From Elusimicrobiota bacterium (GTDB lineage Bacteria > Elusimicrobiota > Elusimicrobia > UBA1565 > UBA9628), in NCBI GenBank assembly GCA_028868375.1, contig JAGWUP010000002.1:129015-193014 (forward strand): DNA of 64,000 nt, read 5' to 3'. Both the position numbers and the translations under genes were made by a program. The stretch's first letter is position 1. Every line of letters starts with the position of its first letter. Of the stretch, positions 27,516 to 36,018 are shown in pieces. The notes beneath the pieces were generated by a model. It was not told the origin of the DNA. It did not search any database and worked only from the letters and a program-made list of their open reading frames with translations.

Positions 27516-27998
27516 TTGCGCGCACGGGCTGGCCGGGGTGCAGGCGGGGACCGGCGCGGCGCGCGCGGGATCGATCGCCGCGGCGTTGCCGGCGTTGTCG
27601 AACATCGAGGGGGGCTTGGCGACGGATCGGACGGCGGCGGGCGCGGCGGGCGCTGGGGCCGGCGGCCTGGCAGGGAACTGGGCCCGTGCCGCCGGCGCGG
27701 CGGGCTGCTCCTGTAGTGAGTCCAAGGTCGTGCCCAGGGCCGCCACGACGGCTTTGGCGGTCCGGTCCGGGCGAGGGTCGGCCGGCGTAGAGGCCGGAGC
27801 GGGCTTGACGCGGGCCGCCTGCAGGGCTTGCTCCGGAGTAACGCCCAGATTGGCCTGGGAGACCAGGAAATTGAGCGCCGCGGCGTCGCCTTCATACAGA
27901 ATATCCTTGTCTACGGCCGTGGGGGCCAGGGCGGCCAGGGGGGCGGCCCAGGCCAGGGCCAGCGTCAGGAGAGCGGAGGCGCGCGGCGTGGTCTTCAC
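27507..27998 (-). CDS. Exported Ala/Pro-rich protein of unknown function
   Basis: A 163-residue protein starting at GTG 27998: signal peptide (KTTPRASALLTLALAWAAPL), then DKDILYEGDAAALNFLVSQA and a long Ala/Pro-rich, probably disordered tail ending in a Cys pair (PACTPASPCAQGD). The start at 27998 is preferred over an in-frame one 36 bases upstream because it puts the signal peptide first and CATACT lies six bases before it. No family is recognised. Confidence 0.55.
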   Translation of the reverse strand: MKTTPRASALLTLALAWAAPLAALAPTAVDKDILYEGDAAALNFLVSQANLGVTPEQALQAARVKPAPASTPADPRPDRTAKAVVAALGTTLDSLQEQPAAPAARAQFPARPPAPAPAAPAAVRSVAKPPSMFDNAGNAAAIDPARAAPVPACTPASPCAQGD

Positions 27999-28010
27999 GG
28001 AGGTAGTATG
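27999..28010 (-). promoter_or_regulatory. -10 box abutting the GTG start at 27998
   Basis: CATACT (28010-28005 on the minus strand), six bases (ACCTCC), GTG. The geometry supports the shorter start for this gene. Confidence 0.35.
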
Positions 28011-28035
28011 GGGCGCGGACGCGGCGGGCGCCATA

Positions 28036-28050
28036 GGTCGAAGGGCCCAG
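28036..28050. repeat. Intergenic element core, copy C
   Basis: GGTCGAAGGGCCCAG, followed by GGCGATCC, which can pair weakly with the left end. It lies between two divergently read genes, so it cannot be a simple terminator. Confidence 0.5.
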
Positions 28051-28059
28051 GCGATCCGA

Positions 28060-28089
28060 TTGCGCGATTTTGGCCATTTGTAGTAGGAT
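28060..28089 (+). promoter_or_regulatory. Promoter of the phosphomutase operon
   Basis: TTGCGC (28060-28065), 18 bases, TAGGAT (28084-28089). Seven bases later comes the ATG of a seven-codon leader frame. Confidence 0.5.
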
Positions 28090-28096
28090 GCGGGCC

Positions 28097-28120
28097 ATGA
28101 TCAAGCGGGTAAGTCGGTGA
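28097..28120 (+). CDS. Possible seven-codon leader peptide MIKRVSR
   Basis: ATG at 28097, seven codons, TGA at 28118-28120 overlapping the GTG start (28117) of the phosphomutase. The ATG is seven bases from TAGGAT, where a leaderless transcript would start, while the GTG has no Shine-Dalgarno site. Coupled reinitiation would explain how the GTG is used. Existence of the peptide is inference. Confidence 0.35.
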   Translation: MIKRVSR

Positions 28121-29592
28121 TCCGATTCGGGACGGCCGGCTGGCGGGCCACCATCGCGGACGAGTTCACGTTCCAAAACGTGCGCAAGGTCGCCCATGCG
28201 ATCGGCGCCTATGTCAAGGAAAACGCCGAATACGGCGTCGCCAGCGAGGAGTATCGACACTGCCTGGAAGGCAAACAGCCTCCGCCGGTCCCCACGGTCG
28301 TGGTGGGCTATGATACCCGCTTCTTGTCAGACGAGTTCGCCCACGAGATCGCCCAAGTCTTCGCCTCCGACGGGATCAAGACCCTGATCTCGGAGGCGGA
28401 CCTGCCCACGCCGGTGGTCGCCTGGGCCATCCGCGCCCGCGGCGCGATCGGCGGAGTCATGCTGACGGCCTCCCACAATCCCGGGCAGTACAACGGCTTC
28501 AAATGGATGCCCTGCTGGGGGGGCGCGGCCGTTCCCGCGATCACCGACGATCTTGAGCGCCGCATCGAGCTGCTGGGCCAGCACTCGGTCAAGATCATGC
28601 CCCTGGACCGCTCGCTGCGGGAGTCCTGGATTTCAGAGGTGGACTTCAAGCCGGGCTATTTCAAGCACCTCTGCTCGCTGCTGGACGTCAAGGCGATTCG
28701 CAAGGCCAAGCTTCGCGTCGGCGTCGACGCCATGCACGGCTCGGCCCGGCGCTATCTGCGCCCCCTGCTCGAAAGCCTCGGCGTCGAGGTCGTCGCCCTG
28801 CACGAGGATCGCGACGTGCTCTTCGGCGGCGTGCAGCCGGAGCCCTCCGAGGAGCGCCTCAAGGAGCTGGCCGCCCTCATGGTCAAGCGCAAGCTGGACC
28901 TCGGGCTGGCCTGCGACGGCGACGCCGACCGCTTCGGGGTGCTGGACGCCGGGGCCAATTGGATCGCCTGCAACGAGGTGCTGGCCTTGGCGGTCGAGCA
29001 TCTGGTCGTTCACCGCGGCTTGCGCGGCAAGATCGCGCGCTCGGTGATGACCTCGCATTTCGTGGACGCGGTGGCCAAGTCGCACGGCCTCGACACCCGG
29101 GAGACCCCGGTCGGCTTCAAGTACATCGGCGAGCTGCTGCGCACCGGCCAGTACCTGCTGGGGGGCGAGGAATCCGGCGGCTTGTCGATCATGGGGCATG
29201 TCCCGGACAAGGACGGCCTGCTGGCTTGCCTGCTGATGGTCGAGTTGGCCGCCGTCGAGGGCAAGCCGCTGGCCTCGGTGCGGGACCGATTGTTCAAGAA
29301 GGTCGGCGCATTCCATAACGTCAGGCTCAACTACCATTTGGACCGCATGCGGGATTTGGTGGCGCTGCAGGAGCGCCTGCGCGTCAAGCCGCCCCTCGAC
29401 CTGGCCGGGGGGTCGGTCTGGCGCATCGACGAGTCGGACGGCTTCAAGTTCATCCTGCGCGACGGCTCCTGGCTGGGCCTGCGCCCCTCCGGCACGGAGC
29501 CGGCCTTCCGGGTCTACGCCGAGGCCCACACCGACAAGCACCTGGACGCTCTCGTCGTCGCCGGCAAGAAGCTGCTGCAGGGCAAACTCTGA
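28117..29592 (+). CDS. Phosphoglucomutase/phosphomannomutase-family enzyme
   Basis: A 491-residue alpha-D-phosphohexomutase that interconverts hexose 1- and 6-phosphates. All four active-site loops are present: phosphoserine loop [14 protein letters not shown], metal loop [10 protein letters not shown], sugar-specificity loop [12 protein letters not shown] and phosphate-binding loop [15 protein letters not shown]. The GEESGG loop is shared by glucose and mannose enzymes, so the exact sugar is open. The GTG at 28117 gives the normal family start [10 protein letters not shown]. The stop overlaps the enolase start (TGATG). First gene of a long plus-strand operon. Confidence 0.93.
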   Translation: MIRFGTAGWRATIADEFTFQNVRKVAHAIGAYVKENAEYGVASEEYRHCLEGKQPPPVPTVVVGYDTRFLSDEFAHEIAQVFASDGIKTLISEADLPTPVVAWAIRARGAIGGVMLTASHNPGQYNGFKWMPCWGGAAVPAITDDLERRIELLGQHSVKIMPLDRSLRESWISEVDFKPGYFKHLCSLLDVKAIRKAKLRVGVDAMHGSARRYLRPLLESLGVEVVALHEDRDVLFGGVQPEPSEERLKELAALMVKRKLDLGLACDGDADRFGVLDAGANWIACNEVLALAVEHLVVHRGLRGKIARSVMTSHFVDAVAKSHGLDTRETPVGFKYIGELLRTGQYLLGGEESGGLSIMGHVPDKDGLLACLLMVELAAVEGKPLASVRDRLFKKVGAFHNVRLNYHLDRMRDLVALQERLRVKPPLDLAGGSVWRIDESDGFKFILRDGSWLGLRPSGTEPAFRVYAEAHTDKHLDALVVAGKKLLQGKL

Positions 29593-30887
29593 TGAAGATC
29601 GCGGGGCTGTCCGCCTCGGAGATCCTCGACTCGCGCGGCGTGCCCACCCTCGAGGCGACCGTAGTTCTCGACGACGGGACCCGGGGCCGCGCGGCGGTCC
29701 CCAGCGGCGCTTCCACCGGCGAGCACGAGGCCGTCGAGCTGCGCGACGGCGACAAGCGCCGCTTTTTCGGGAAGGGCTGCTTGAAGGCCCGCTCCCACGT
29801 GGACAACGAGCTGGCCCGGGCGCTGAAGGGTTGCGACGCCTCCGAGCAGGGCAAGATCGACGAGCGCATGATCGCCTTGGACGGGACGGAGAACAAGGGC
29901 CGCTTGGGCGCCAACGCCATCCTGGCCGTTTCCCTGGCGGTGGCGCGCTCGGCGGCCGCGGCGAGCAAGCAGCCCCTCTATCGCTGGCTGCGCCGGGCCT
30001 TCGGCTTGCCGGAGAAGGACTGGCTGCTGCCCACGCCCATGTTCAACGTCGTCAACGGCGGCAAGCACGCCGACAGCGGGCTGGACGTTCAAGAGTTCAT
30101 GATCGTGCCGACCGGGGCGGAAAGCTTTTCCGAGGCCCTGCGCGCGGGCTGCGAGACCTACCATCTCTTGAAAAAGGAGCTTTCCGCCGGCCGGCTGTCC
30201 ACGGCGGTCGGCGACGAGGGGGGCTTCGCGCCGCATCTTGGAAGCCACGAGGAGGCCCTGCGGCTGCTGCGAAAGGCCGTGGCGGCGGCGGGCTACTCCC
30301 AAAGCGTCCGCCTGGCTCTGGACGCGGCCTCCAGCGAGTTCTTCCACGACGGCGCCTACCGATTCGAGGGCAAGCCCCTTTCCGCGGATCAGTTGGGGGA
30401 GGTTTACGCCTCCTGGGTGAAGAGCTACGGGCTGGTCTCCCTGGAAGATCCGCTGGCCGAGGACGATTGGGCGGGCTGGAAGCGCCTGAGCTCGGCTCTG
30501 GGCTCCAGCGTGCGCTTGATCGGCGACGATCTTTTCGTGACCAACCGCAAGCGGCTCGAGCGCGGCATCAGGGAAGGGATCGCCAACTCGATCCTGATCA
30601 AGCTCAACCAGATCGGGACGCTGACCGAGACGGTGGACACGGTCGGCTTGGCGCGCCGATCGGGCTACGCCTGCGTGATCTCCCATCGCTCCGGAGAGAC
30701 GGAGGATTCCTTCATCGCCGATCTTTCGGTGGCGCTCGACGCGGGAGCGATCAAAACCGGCGCTCCCTGCCGCTCCGAGCGCTTGGCCAAGTACAACCGG
30801 CTCCTTCGCATCGAGGCTGAGTTGGGCGGCCAGGCGCGTTACGCCGGCGCGGCCTGCTTCACGCTGCCCCAGACCGCTCGGCGATGA
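29592..30887 (+). CDS. eno: Enolase
   Basis: A 431-residue glycolytic enzyme converting 2-phosphoglycerate to phosphoenolpyruvate. Signatures: [51 protein letters not shown], catalytic Glu in VGDEGGFAP, the metal ligand in LEDPLAEDD, catalytic Lys in [11 protein letters not shown] and [11 protein letters not shown]. Length matches the family. It overlaps the preceding mutase and is followed by an ftsB-like gene; the eno-ftsB pair is also known in proteobacteria. Confidence 0.97.
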   Translation: MKIAGLSASEILDSRGVPTLEATVVLDDGTRGRAAVPSGASTGEHEAVELRDGDKRRFFGKGCLKARSHVDNELARALKGCDASEQGKIDERMIALDGTENKGRLGANAILAVSLAVARSAAAASKQPLYRWLRRAFGLPEKDWLLPTPMFNVVNGGKHADSGLDVQEFMIVPTGAESFSEALRAGCETYHLLKKELSAGRLSTAVGDEGGFAPHLGSHEEALRLLRKAVAAAGYSQSVRLALDAASSEFFHDGAYRFEGKPLSADQLGEVYASWVKSYGLVSLEDPLAEDDWAGWKRLSSALGSSVRLIGDDLFVTNRKRLERGIREGIANSILIKLNQIGTLTETVDTVGLARRSGYACVISHRSGETEDSFIADLSVALDAGAIKTGAPCRSERLAKYNRLLRIEAELGGQARYAGAACFTLPQTARR

Positions 30888-31210
30888 GCCAGGCGGAGCG
30901 CGCGCGGCGCGCGTGGGCTTTCCTGCGGACGCACGGCCTCGGCTTCGCCGTCGCGTTGATCCTGCTGGCGGTTTTCTTCGGCAACCAGGGTTTCCGCAGC
31001 CTGGTGCGCAACTACTTCGAGCTGCGGGGGTTGGACCGGCGCATCGCCCTGCTGCAAGCCGAGGAGAAGAACAGCGCCGAGAGCCTGCGCTCCTTGAGAT
31101 CCAGCGATTCCTCCATCGAGCGCCTGGCGCGGCGAGAATTGGGCTACGTGCGCCAAGGAGAGATCGAGTACCGCTTCCCGCCGCCCGGGGCCAAGAAGCC
31201 CGAGAAGTAG
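30884..31210 (+). CDS. FtsB/DivIC-family cell-division protein
   Basis: A 108-residue bitopic membrane protein: short cytoplasmic N-terminus, one transmembrane helix (about 20-37), then a coiled coil ([20 protein letters not shown]) and the family end [22 protein letters not shown]. FtsB/DivIC joins FtsL and FtsQ at the division septum. It overlaps eno by four bases. Size and the eno-ftsB arrangement support the call. Confidence 0.87.
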   Translation: MSQAERARRAWAFLRTHGLGFAVALILLAVFFGNQGFRSLVRNYFELRGLDRRIALLQAEEKNSAESLRSLRSSDSSIERLARRELGYVRQGEIEYRFPPPGAKKPEK

Positions 31211-31211
31211 G

Positions 31212-31217
31212 TATACT
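31212..31217 (+). promoter_or_regulatory. -10 box abutting the first lgt start
   Basis: TATACT (31212-31217), seven bases, ATG at 31225. A second, internal leaderless start within the operon is possible. Confidence 0.4.
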
Positions 31218-31224
31218 AGCCCAG

Positions 31225-32028
31225 ATGCACCCCATCCTGCTGCGGATCGGCTCCGTGCGGATCTACTCCTACGGCGTCCTGATCGCCTTGGGGGGCCTTG
31301 TCAGCGGCCGCTTCTGGTACGTCCGGCGCCAGCGCATGGGCATCGCCGCGGAGGAGGACTTCTGGCTGCTGCTCAACGTCATCCTCCTCGGCGGCTTCGT
31401 CGGCGGCCGGGCGCTTTATCTGATCGAATACACGCGCCTCTTCTCGGCCGACTTCTGGAAGACCTTCTTTTCCCTGTCGAGAGGCTACTCGGTGCTGGGA
31501 GCCTTCGCCGGGGTGCTGGGCGGCTTATGGTGGTTCTCGCGTCGCGTCGGAGCGCCCCTCTCCCGCGTTTTGGATTACGTCTGCCAGGCCGCCCCCGTTT
31601 GGCATGCCTTCGGCCGCCTGGGCTGCTTTGCGGCCGGCTGCTGCTACGGCCTGCCGACCTCGATGCCCTGGGGCGTGACCTTCACCGATCCCAGGGCGAT
31701 GATCGATCCCCGCCTGCTGGGCCGGCCGGTCCATCCCACGCAGCTCTACGAGGCTCTGGGCGAGCTGGTCATCGCGGCCCTGCTCTACCGTTTCGTCCTG
31801 CGCGCGGTCGAAGAGGGGCGGCAGCCCGCCGGCAGCGTGGCGGCGGCCTACTTCGTCGGCTACGCCTGCCTCCGCTTCGTGGTGGAATTCTTCCGCGGCG
31901 ACACCGTCGCCCTGGCTTGGCTGGGCCTGACCGCGGCGCAGGGCCTCTGCCTTCTCTTGGCCGCCTCGGCCCTGGCCTTCCATGTCCATAACCGCAGGAA
32001 TTTTAAATCCCCATGCACCCGATCCTGA
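31225..32028 (+). CDS. lgt: Prolipoprotein diacylglyceryl transferase, first copy
   Basis: A 267-residue multi-pass inner-membrane enzyme that transfers diacylglycerol from phosphatidylglycerol to the lipobox Cys of prolipoproteins. Visible are the N-terminal MHPILLRIGSVRIYSYGVLI, HAFGRLGCFAAGCCYG (with the catalytic Arg region), the HPTQLYEA motif and the final RFVVEFFRGD. ATG 31225 is chosen for the family-typical MHPIL start; the longer frame runs back over ftsB. Its end overlaps the start of a second lgt by 16 bases. The GCCYG form, without the Asn of E. coli Lgt, occurs in both copies. Confidence 0.9.
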   Translation: MHPILLRIGSVRIYSYGVLIALGGLVSGRFWYVRRQRMGIAAEEDFWLLLNVILLGGFVGGRALYLIEYTRLFSADFWKTFFSLSRGYSVLGAFAGVLGGLWWFSRRVGAPLSRVLDYVCQAAPVWHAFGRLGCFAAGCCYGLPTSMPWGVTFTDPRAMIDPRLLGRPVHPTQLYEALGELVIAALLYRFVLRAVEEGRQPAGSVAAAYFVGYACLRFVVEFFRGDTVALAWLGLTAAQGLCLLLAASALAFHVHNRRNFKSPCTRS

Positions 32029-32816
32029 TCCGTTTGGGCCCGCTGACCGTCCCGACCTACGGGGTCCTGGTCGCCGCCGCCTACCTGGTCGGCATCTCGT
32101 GGTTGAAGTCGCAGGCGGCGCGCATGCCCGGCATGGACGAGAACAAGTTCTGGACGCTCATCTACGGGATTTTTTTCGGAGCCATCCTGGGCGGCAAGCT
32201 GCTGTTCATGGCCCTGGAGTGGCGCTTGTACTGGGACGGGGAGCTGGGGATTTTCCGGGATTTCCGCTACGGCTTCGTCTTCTTCGGAGGGCTGCTGGGC
32301 GCCTTGGCCGCCGGACTCATCCTGACGCGCCGCCTCAAGCTTCCCTTCTTGGCCACCGCCGATTATTTCGGAGTGGCCTTGCCGATGGGGCATTGGATCG
32401 GCCGCCTCGGCTGCTTGGCCGCCGGCTGCTGCTACGGCCGGCCGACCTCGATGCCTTGGGGCGTGCGGCTGGGAGGAGACCCCGCCAGCTCGACGCCCGT
32501 GCCGCTTTGGGGCGTGCCGCTGCACCCCACCCAACTCTACGAGGCGGCCACCGACATCATGATCTGCCTGTTCCTTCTGCGTCGGGTGCTGCCGCGCGCG
32601 CGCAAGGGCGAGGTGCCTGCGGGCACGGTCTTCATGCTTTACGTTTTGCTCTATTCGATCGCCCGCTTCATCAACGAGTTCTACCGGGGCGACGACCGCG
32701 GCGGATTCTGGCTGGGCCTGTCGATCTCTCAATGGCTGGCGCTGGCCGGGATCGCCATGGCCGGAGCTTGGCTGGCCCGGCGCGGGCCGCGCCTGTTTGC
32801 GACGGCCGGGCGATGA
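32013..32816 (+). CDS. lgt: Prolipoprotein diacylglyceryl transferase, second copy
   Basis: Also 267 residues, with the same start (MHPILIRLGPLTVPTYGVLV), GRLGCLAAGCCYGRPTSMPW, LHPTQLYEAATD and ARFINEFYRGDDRG. The two copies share motifs but differ widely elsewhere, so this is an old tandem duplication, not a recent one. It overlaps the first copy by 16 bases and the next gene by four (ATGA). Whether both act on prolipoproteins or one has a different lipid or protein substrate cannot be told from sequence. Confidence 0.9.
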   Translation: MHPILIRLGPLTVPTYGVLVAAAYLVGISWLKSQAARMPGMDENKFWTLIYGIFFGAILGGKLLFMALEWRLYWDGELGIFRDFRYGFVFFGGLLGALAAGLILTRRLKLPFLATADYFGVALPMGHWIGRLGCLAAGCCYGRPTSMPWGVRLGGDPASSTPVPLWGVPLHPTQLYEAATDIMICLFLLRRVLPRARKGEVPAGTVFMLYVLLYSIARFINEFYRGDDRGGFWLGLSISQWLALAGIAMAGAWLARRGPRLFATAGR

Positions 32817-33730
32817 GAGCGGAGCGGCTGACGGTCGACGCTCCCGGTCTGAGGCTGGACCGTTTCTTAGCCTTGCGCCGGCCGGCCTACAGCCGCTCGC
32901 ACTGGCGCTTTCTCATCGAGGCGGGGGCCGTCACCGTCGATGACCGCGCGCGGGCCGCCGATTTCCGGCTCAAGGGCGGCGAGACCTTGCGCGTCGCCGC
33001 CCTCCAGAGGGATTGGGCCGAGGAGCCGGACTTCGAGCGCTGGGTCCTGCACGAGGATCGGCAATTGCTCGTGCTCGACAAGCCAGCCGGCTTGCTGATG
33101 CATCCCTTGGGAACCAGCTGGCTTAACAGCCCGGCGGCGGCCTTGTCGGAGAGGCAGCCCAACCTGGCGGGCATCCTGCAGCGCGCGCGCCCGGCCCTGG
33201 CGGGGCTTTCGCGCTGCGGCATCGTCCATCGCCTGGATCGCCAGACCAGCGGGGCGCTGCTGGTGGCCAAGACCGCGGCCGCGCAGGCTGCGCTGCTGGA
33301 GGACTTCAAGCGCCGGCGGGTGTCCAAGATCTACCGAGCCATCGTGCGGGGCGCTCCCGGCCGCGGCGGGCGCGTCGAGGCCCCGATCGGGCGCAAGCCG
33401 GGCCACCGCAAGGTGCTCGTCACTCCCTTCGGCAAGTCCGCCGAGACCGCCTTCTCGGTGCTGGAGGCTTGCCCGCGGGCGGCCCTCGTCGAGGCGCGCC
33501 CCCTGACCGGACGCACGCACCAAATCCGCGCGCATCTGGCTTTCGTCGGCCATCCGGTGGCGGGGGACGTCGAGTTCGACGCCGGAGGCTCTCCGCGGCC
33601 GCCGCGCCTGATGCTGCACGCCTACCAAATCGCGCTGCGCCATCCCGGCTCCGGCCGCTCCGTCCGTTTTCGGGCTCCGCTGCCCGACGATTTCAAGTCC
33701 TTTTGGTCGGCCTGCCGGAGCGCCGGATGA
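32813..33730 (+). CDS. RluA-family pseudouridine synthase with S4 domain
   Basis: A 305-residue RNA pseudouridine synthase, closest in architecture to RluD (23S rRNA). The N-terminal S4 RNA-binding domain (about 1-65: LRLDRFLALRRPAYSRSHWR) is followed by the catalytic domain with GIVHRLDRQTSGALLVAK, whose Asp is the nucleophile, and LTGRTHQIRAHLAFVGHPV. ATG 32813 overlaps the lgt stop; longer frames cross the lgt gene. RluA, RluC and RluD cannot be separated by eye. Confidence 0.9.
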   Translation: MRAERLTVDAPGLRLDRFLALRRPAYSRSHWRFLIEAGAVTVDDRARAADFRLKGGETLRVAALQRDWAEEPDFERWVLHEDRQLLVLDKPAGLLMHPLGTSWLNSPAAALSERQPNLAGILQRARPALAGLSRCGIVHRLDRQTSGALLVAKTAAAQAALLEDFKRRRVSKIYRAIVRGAPGRGGRVEAPIGRKPGHRKVLVTPFGKSAETAFSVLEACPRAALVEARPLTGRTHQIRAHLAFVGHPVAGDVEFDAGGSPRPPRLMLHAYQIALRHPGSGRSVRFRAPLPDDFKSFWSACRSAG

Positions 33731-34095
33731 CGAGCCCCTCCTTTTGGCTGCGCGCGGGCTCTCTCGCGATGCTCGCCTCCGTCGCCGCCGGGGCCTTCGG
33801 CGCCCACGCCCTGCGCGGGCGCTTGCCGCCGGAGCTGCTGGAGGTCTGGGAGACGGCCGCGCGCTATATGGCCTACCACGGCTTGGCCCTGCTCGCCGTC
33901 GCCTGGCTGGCCGACCGGGGCGTGGCGGGGGCGCCTGCGGCGGGCTGCTGCTTTCTGGCCGGGATCGTCCTGTTTTGCGGCTCCTTGATGGCCCTGGCGC
34001 TGACGGGCCGCCGCTGGCTGGGCGCCGTCACGCCGTTGGGCGGGCTGGCGTTTTTGGCCGGCTGGGCGCGCCTGCTCTTCGCGGCCTGGCGCTAG
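33727..34095 (+). CDS. DUF423-family membrane protein
   Basis: A 122-residue protein with four hydrophobic segments. The N-terminal GAFGAHALRGRLPPELLEVWETAARYMAYHGLAL and the end GAVTPLGGLAFLAGWARL match the DUF423 (YgdD/YwdK) family of small inner-membrane proteins of unknown function. ATG 33727 overlaps the stop of the pseudouridine synthase gene (ATGA). Confidence 0.87.
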   Translation: MTSPSFWLRAGSLAMLASVAAGAFGAHALRGRLPPELLEVWETAARYMAYHGLALLAVAWLADRGVAGAPAAGCCFLAGIVLFCGSLMALALTGRRWLGAVTPLGGLAFLAGWARLLFAAWR

Positions 34096-34126
34096 GCTAG
34101 GGGCTAACCGGGCGGCCTAAAAATGA

Positions 34127-34138
34127 TAGGCTGGGCGC
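34127..34138 (+). promoter_or_regulatory. -10-like box abutting the proline dehydrogenase start
   Basis: TAGGCT (34127-34132), six bases, GTG at 34139. Weak match, but the spacing is that of the other first genes. Confidence 0.3.
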
Positions 34139-34984
34139 GTGAGTTTGCTCGGTTTTCTCGCGCGGCGCTTCGTGGCGGGAGAGACGGCCGACGCGGCGAT
34201 CGCCGCCGCTCTTAGGCTCAACGCCGAGGGCATCAAGGTCACCCTGGACAACCTGGGGGAGGACTGCGCCAGCGCCGAGCAGGCCGCCGCGGCCGTGGCG
34301 GAGTACCGGCTGCTGCTGCGCCGCATCGCCGAGGCGGGCGTCGACGGCAACGTCTCGCTCAAGCTGACCCAGCTCGGCCTCAACATCGATCCCGCGCTGG
34401 CCAGGGACAACCTCGAGCGCGTGGCCTCGGAGGCCGCCGCCCAGGGCGGCAATTTCGTGCGCATCGACATGGAGGGCTCCGCCTACACGCAGCGCACCCT
34501 CGATCTGTTCTACGAGCTCTTGCCCCGCCATCCCAATCTCGGGGTCGTCATCCAGGCCTGCCTGCGCCGCAGCGAGGCGGACGTCCGGGAATTGGCGCGC
34601 CGCGGCGCGCGGGTGCGCTTGTGCAAGGGGGCCTACAAGGAGCCCGCCGAGTTGGCCTTCCAGAAGAAATCGGAGGTCGACCAGAGCTACGATCGCCTGG
34701 CCGGCCTGCTCGTGGCCGCGCCGCTGCCGGCCTTCGCCACGCACGACGACGCGCGCATCGCCGCCGCCGTCCTGGCCGCGGAGCGCGCCGGCCTGCCCAA
34801 GGGAAAATACGAGATACAGATGCTCTACGGCCTGCGCCGCGCCCGCTGGCGGGAGTTGGCCGCCCAGGGCCATGCGGTCCGCGTCTACATGCCCTACGGG
34901 ACTCATTGGCTTCCCTATTTCTCGCGGCGCCTGCGCGAGCGCAAGGAGAACCTGATCTTCGTGCTGCGCAACCTGGGACGATGA
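34139..34984 (+). CDS. Proline dehydrogenase (monofunctional)
   Basis: A 281-residue TIM-barrel flavoenzyme oxidising proline to pyrroline-5-carboxylate. Motifs: VTLDNLGEDCASAEQA, VSLKLTQLGLNID, FVRIDMEGSAYTQRTLD, VIQACLRRSEADV, VRLCKGAYKEP, FATHDD, YEIQMLYGLRR, VRVYMPYGTHWLPYFSRRLRER. It has the short ProdH form without the P5C dehydrogenase half of PutA; no P5C dehydrogenase gene is in the window. Start is GTG 34139. The stop overlaps the threonine dehydrogenase start, linking proline and threonine breakdown. Confidence 0.92.
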   Translation: MSLLGFLARRFVAGETADAAIAAALRLNAEGIKVTLDNLGEDCASAEQAAAAVAEYRLLLRRIAEAGVDGNVSLKLTQLGLNIDPALARDNLERVASEAAAQGGNFVRIDMEGSAYTQRTLDLFYELLPRHPNLGVVIQACLRRSEADVRELARRGARVRLCKGAYKEPAELAFQKKSEVDQSYDRLAGLLVAAPLPAFATHDDARIAAAVLAAERAGLPKGKYEIQMLYGLRRARWRELAAQGHAVRVYMPYGTHWLPYFSRRLRERKENLIFVLRNLGR

Positions 34985-36018
34985 AGGCCCTCGTTAAGAG
35001 GCGGCCGGCGCCGGGCGCCGAGTTCGGGCCCGTCGACGATCCCGCCGTCAAGCCGAACGAGTTGTTGATCAAGATCCATCGCGCCTCGATCTGCGGCTCG
35101 GACCTGCCGATCTACGGCTGGTCCTCCTGGGCGCCCGGGCGCTTCAAGCTTCCCTCGACCTTCGGCCACGAGTTCTGCGGCGAGGTCGTCGAGGTGGGCC
35201 GCGACGCGCACGATTTCGCCAAGGGAGACTTCGTGTCGGCCGAGTCGCACGTCTTCTGCGGCCTCTGCTATCAGTGCCGCAACGGCCAGCGCAACGTCTG
35301 CCGCGAGATGAGGATCATCGGCGTGGACGGCCCCGGGGGCTTCGGCGAGTACGCCGCCCTGCCCGCGCGCTGCGCCTGGAAGCACAAGGACGGCGCGCTT
35401 AAGGACGTCGGCTCCCTCATGGAGCCCCTGGGCAACGCCGTCTATTCGGTTCTGGTCGAGGAGGTGGCCTGCAAGTCCGTGCTCGTTTTGGGCTGCGGCC
35501 CGCAGGGGCTCTTCTCCATCGCGGTGGCCAAGGCCAGCGGGGCAGATCCCATCGTCGCGGTGGAGGGCTCCGCCTTCCGCGCCGAGCTGGCGCGCCGGAT
35601 GGGCGCCAGCGCCGTGGTCGACCCCGGACGCCACGAGCTCTTGGGCGAGGTGCTTCGGGCGGGGGCCGCGCCCGACGGCTACGACGTCGTCCTGGAGATG
35701 TCCGGCGCTCCCTCCGCCATCGAGCTGGGCTTGAAGGCCGCGCGCTCCGGGGGGCGCCTGACGGCCTTCGGCATACCGTCGCGCCGCGTCGAGCTGGACT
35801 GGGCCAACGACTTGATCTTCAAGGGAGTGCGCGTCCACGGCATCGTCGGCCGCCAGATTTTCGAGACCTGGTATAAGACCGACCATCTGCTGCGCTCGGG
35901 GGCGGTCGACGTGAGGCCGCTCATCACCCACACCTTCGCCTTGAAGGACTTCGAGAAGGGATTCTCCGTGATGAGCTCGCCGGAGAAGCGCTGCGGCAAG
36001 GTCGTCTTCATCCCATGA
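34981..36018 (+). CDS. tdh: L-threonine 3-dehydrogenase (zinc MDR)
   Basis: A 345-residue medium-chain dehydrogenase predicted to oxidise threonine to 2-amino-3-oxobutyrate with NAD. It has the catalytic zinc site (ICGSDLPIYGW, FGHEFCGEVVEVG), structural Cys set (CGLCYQCRNGQRNVC), GGFGEYAALPA, and a Rossmann loop (VLVLGCGPQGLFSIAVAK). WAPGRFKLP and the C-terminal GRQIFETWYKTDHLLRSG are characteristic of Tdh within the family. ATG 34981 overlaps the proline dehydrogenase stop. A kbl gene 2.9 kb downstream supplies the next step. Other polyol dehydrogenases are the alternative. Confidence 0.88.
   Translation: MKALVKRRPAPGAEFGPVDDPAVKPNELLIKIHRASICGSDLPIYGWSSWAPGRFKLPSTFGHEFCGEVVEVGRDAHDFAKGDFVSAESHVFCGLCYQCRNGQRNVCREMRIIGVDGPGGFGEYAALPARCAWKHKDGALKDVGSLMEPLGNAVYSVLVEEVACKSVLVLGCGPQGLFSIAVAKASGADPIVAVEGSAFRAELARRMGASAVVDPGRHELLGEVLRAGAAPDGYDVVLEMSGAPSAIELGLKAARSGGRLTAFGIPSRRVELDWANDLIFKGVRVHGIVGRQIFETWYKTDHLLRSGAVDVRPLITHTFALKDFEKGFSVMSSPEKRCGKVVFIP

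Noticed and set aside
34096..34138. Another copy of the intergenic element in the gap before proline dehydrogenase
   Set aside because: CTAGGCTAGGGGCTAACC shares only scattered bases with the core and has no matching second arm.
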